Origin: Staphylococcus agnetis
Lineage (GTDB): Bacteria; Bacillota; Bacilli; Staphylococcales; Staphylococcaceae
Length of the DNA: 64,000 nucleotides
Direction of reading: 5' to 3'
Assembly: GCF_002901865.1 (NCBI RefSeq)
Contig: NZ_PPQF01000080.1
Span: forward strand, 1-64,000
Shown here: one piece after another, positions 63,588 through 64,000 of the stretch
Numbering within the stretch: position 1 is the stretch's first letter
Layout of the letters: each line of letters opens with the position of its first letter
The notes under the pieces: model-generated
What the model was told of the DNA's origin: nothing
What the model saw: only the letters and a program-made list of their open reading frames with translations
Databases searched by the model: none
Made by a program: the position numbers and the translations under genes

Positions 63588-64000
63588 TTACATACGTTCT
63601 GGTGCAGTTACACCAACTAGAGTTAAGGCATTACGTAATGTAATACGTGTTGCAGTGATTAACGCTAAATGCGCCTTTGTTTTATTTTCATCGTCAGTTA
63701 ACACTTTTTCAGCATTATAAAATCTATGGAAATGTGCAGATAAATCTTGAATATAGTTTGTCACACGTTGTGTTGCGCGTGCTTCAGCAGCACCTTCAAT
63801 CATTGGTTCAAATTCTGCAATCTTTTTAAGCAATTCAATCGCTTTATCATTCGTGATCGTTGTGTAATCCAAACCTTGTTCGACATGATACCCTTTTTCA
63901 TCCGCTTGTCTCAAAATTGAACAAATACGCGCATGTGCATATTGTGCGTAATAGACAGGATTATCTTGAGATTGTTGTTTCGCAAGCTCCATATCAAAAT
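63588..64000 (-). CDS. argS: Arginyl-tRNA synthetase, C-terminal part (cut by window edge)
   Basis: The window holds the last ~137 residues. [20 protein letters not shown] is the end of the catalytic core, and the rest is the helical DALR anticodon-binding domain ending [10 protein letters not shown]. The reading frame continues past base 64000, so the start and the HIGH/KMSKS motifs are outside. An essential translation enzyme. Confidence 0.95.
   Translation of the reverse strand, partial: FDMELAKQQSQDNPVYYAQYAHARICSILRQADEKGYHVEQGLDYTTITNDKAIELLKKIAEFEPMIEGAAEARATQRVTNYIQDLSAHFHRFYNAEKVLTDDENKTKAHLALITATRITLRNALTLVGVTAPERM

Noticed and set aside
1-64000. tRNA, rRNA or CRISPR array
   Set aside because: No cloverleaf, rRNA segment or regularly spaced direct repeats were seen by eye; a dedicated search was not possible.

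Overview
The window is a chromosomal segment of a low-GC Firmicute, almost certainly a Staphylococcus. It contains sarA, the seven-gene mnh2 (Mrp-type) antiporter operon, mntR/mntABC, the cstR/cstAB sulfide module, hypR-merA, a tandem-type lipoprotein and the end of argS. The order argS - iron permease - hydrolases - sarA - mnh2 - mntABC is, as I recall it, the S. aureus order. Accessory content argues against S. aureus itself: an rbsACB ribose ABC transporter, metY under an S-box, psuK/psuG, eutVW/eutH and a FusB-type gene. The intermedius/hyicus/schleiferi branch is my guess (inference).

Layout. 0.2-1.4 kb: truncated lipase-like gene and tandem lipoprotein. 1.6-8.7 kb: class I aldolase, Zur-boxed zinc-binding lipoprotein, esterase, MFS transporter, DJ-1/PfpI protein, and a SAM-riboswitch metY operon. 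8.8-12.1 kb: pseudouridine operon (HTH-kinase fusion, glycosidase, nucleoside transporter) with a cre site and a large palindrome. 12.2-16.3 kb: ascorbate-type PTS (ulaABC) with a PRD regulator. 16.4-25 kb: EutW/EutV-type two-component system, EutH permease, and an opposing operon of aldehyde dehydrogenase, glutamine-synthetase-like ligase and short-chain dehydrogenase, with a divergent M20 peptidase. 25-29.4 kb: YjiH protein, CPA1 antiporter, MsrA. 29.4-30.3 kb: long gene-free stretch with metalloregulator-like boxes and a dispersed repeat. 30.3-36 kb: rbsRKDACB. 36-41.5 kb: sulfur/oxidant stress block. 41.6-43.2 kb: intact IS3-family element. 43.3-46.6 kb: manganese regulator and transporter. 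46.7-47.5 kb: FusB/FusC-like gene with a leader-peptide attenuator. 47.6-53.4 kb: mnh2. 53.4-59.9 kb: integrase-like protein lacking catalytic residues, DUF1659/DUF2922 pair, YdcZ-type transporter, membrane-fusion-like protein, sarA, secreted and membrane proteins. 59.9-64 kb: a hydrolase-fold protein lacking its triad, HAD protein, iron-type permease and binding protein, argS.

The most interesting system is 16.4-25 kb. EutW/EutV normally controls ethanolamine genes by RNA antitermination, but there are no eutBC lyase or microcompartment genes here. Instead the locus encodes a permease, a gamma-glutamyl ligase of the glutamine synthetase fold, an alcohol dehydrogenase type, an aldehyde dehydrogenase and a metallopeptidase. 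That is a complete logical set for ethanolamine -> gamma-glutamylethanolamide -> aldehyde -> gamma-glutamylglycine -> glutamate + glycine. Both eutH and the enzyme operon are preceded by terminators that overlap a small hairpin with a six-base loop having A at position 1 and G at position 4, as expected for EutV targets. This ties the two operons into one predicted regulon.

Catabolic operons carry cre-like sites (psuK, ula, rbs), and metal genes carry recognisable Zur- and MntR-type palindromes. Two families of dispersed hairpins plus a ~250-bp repeat with terminal inverted repeats occupy the larger gaps.
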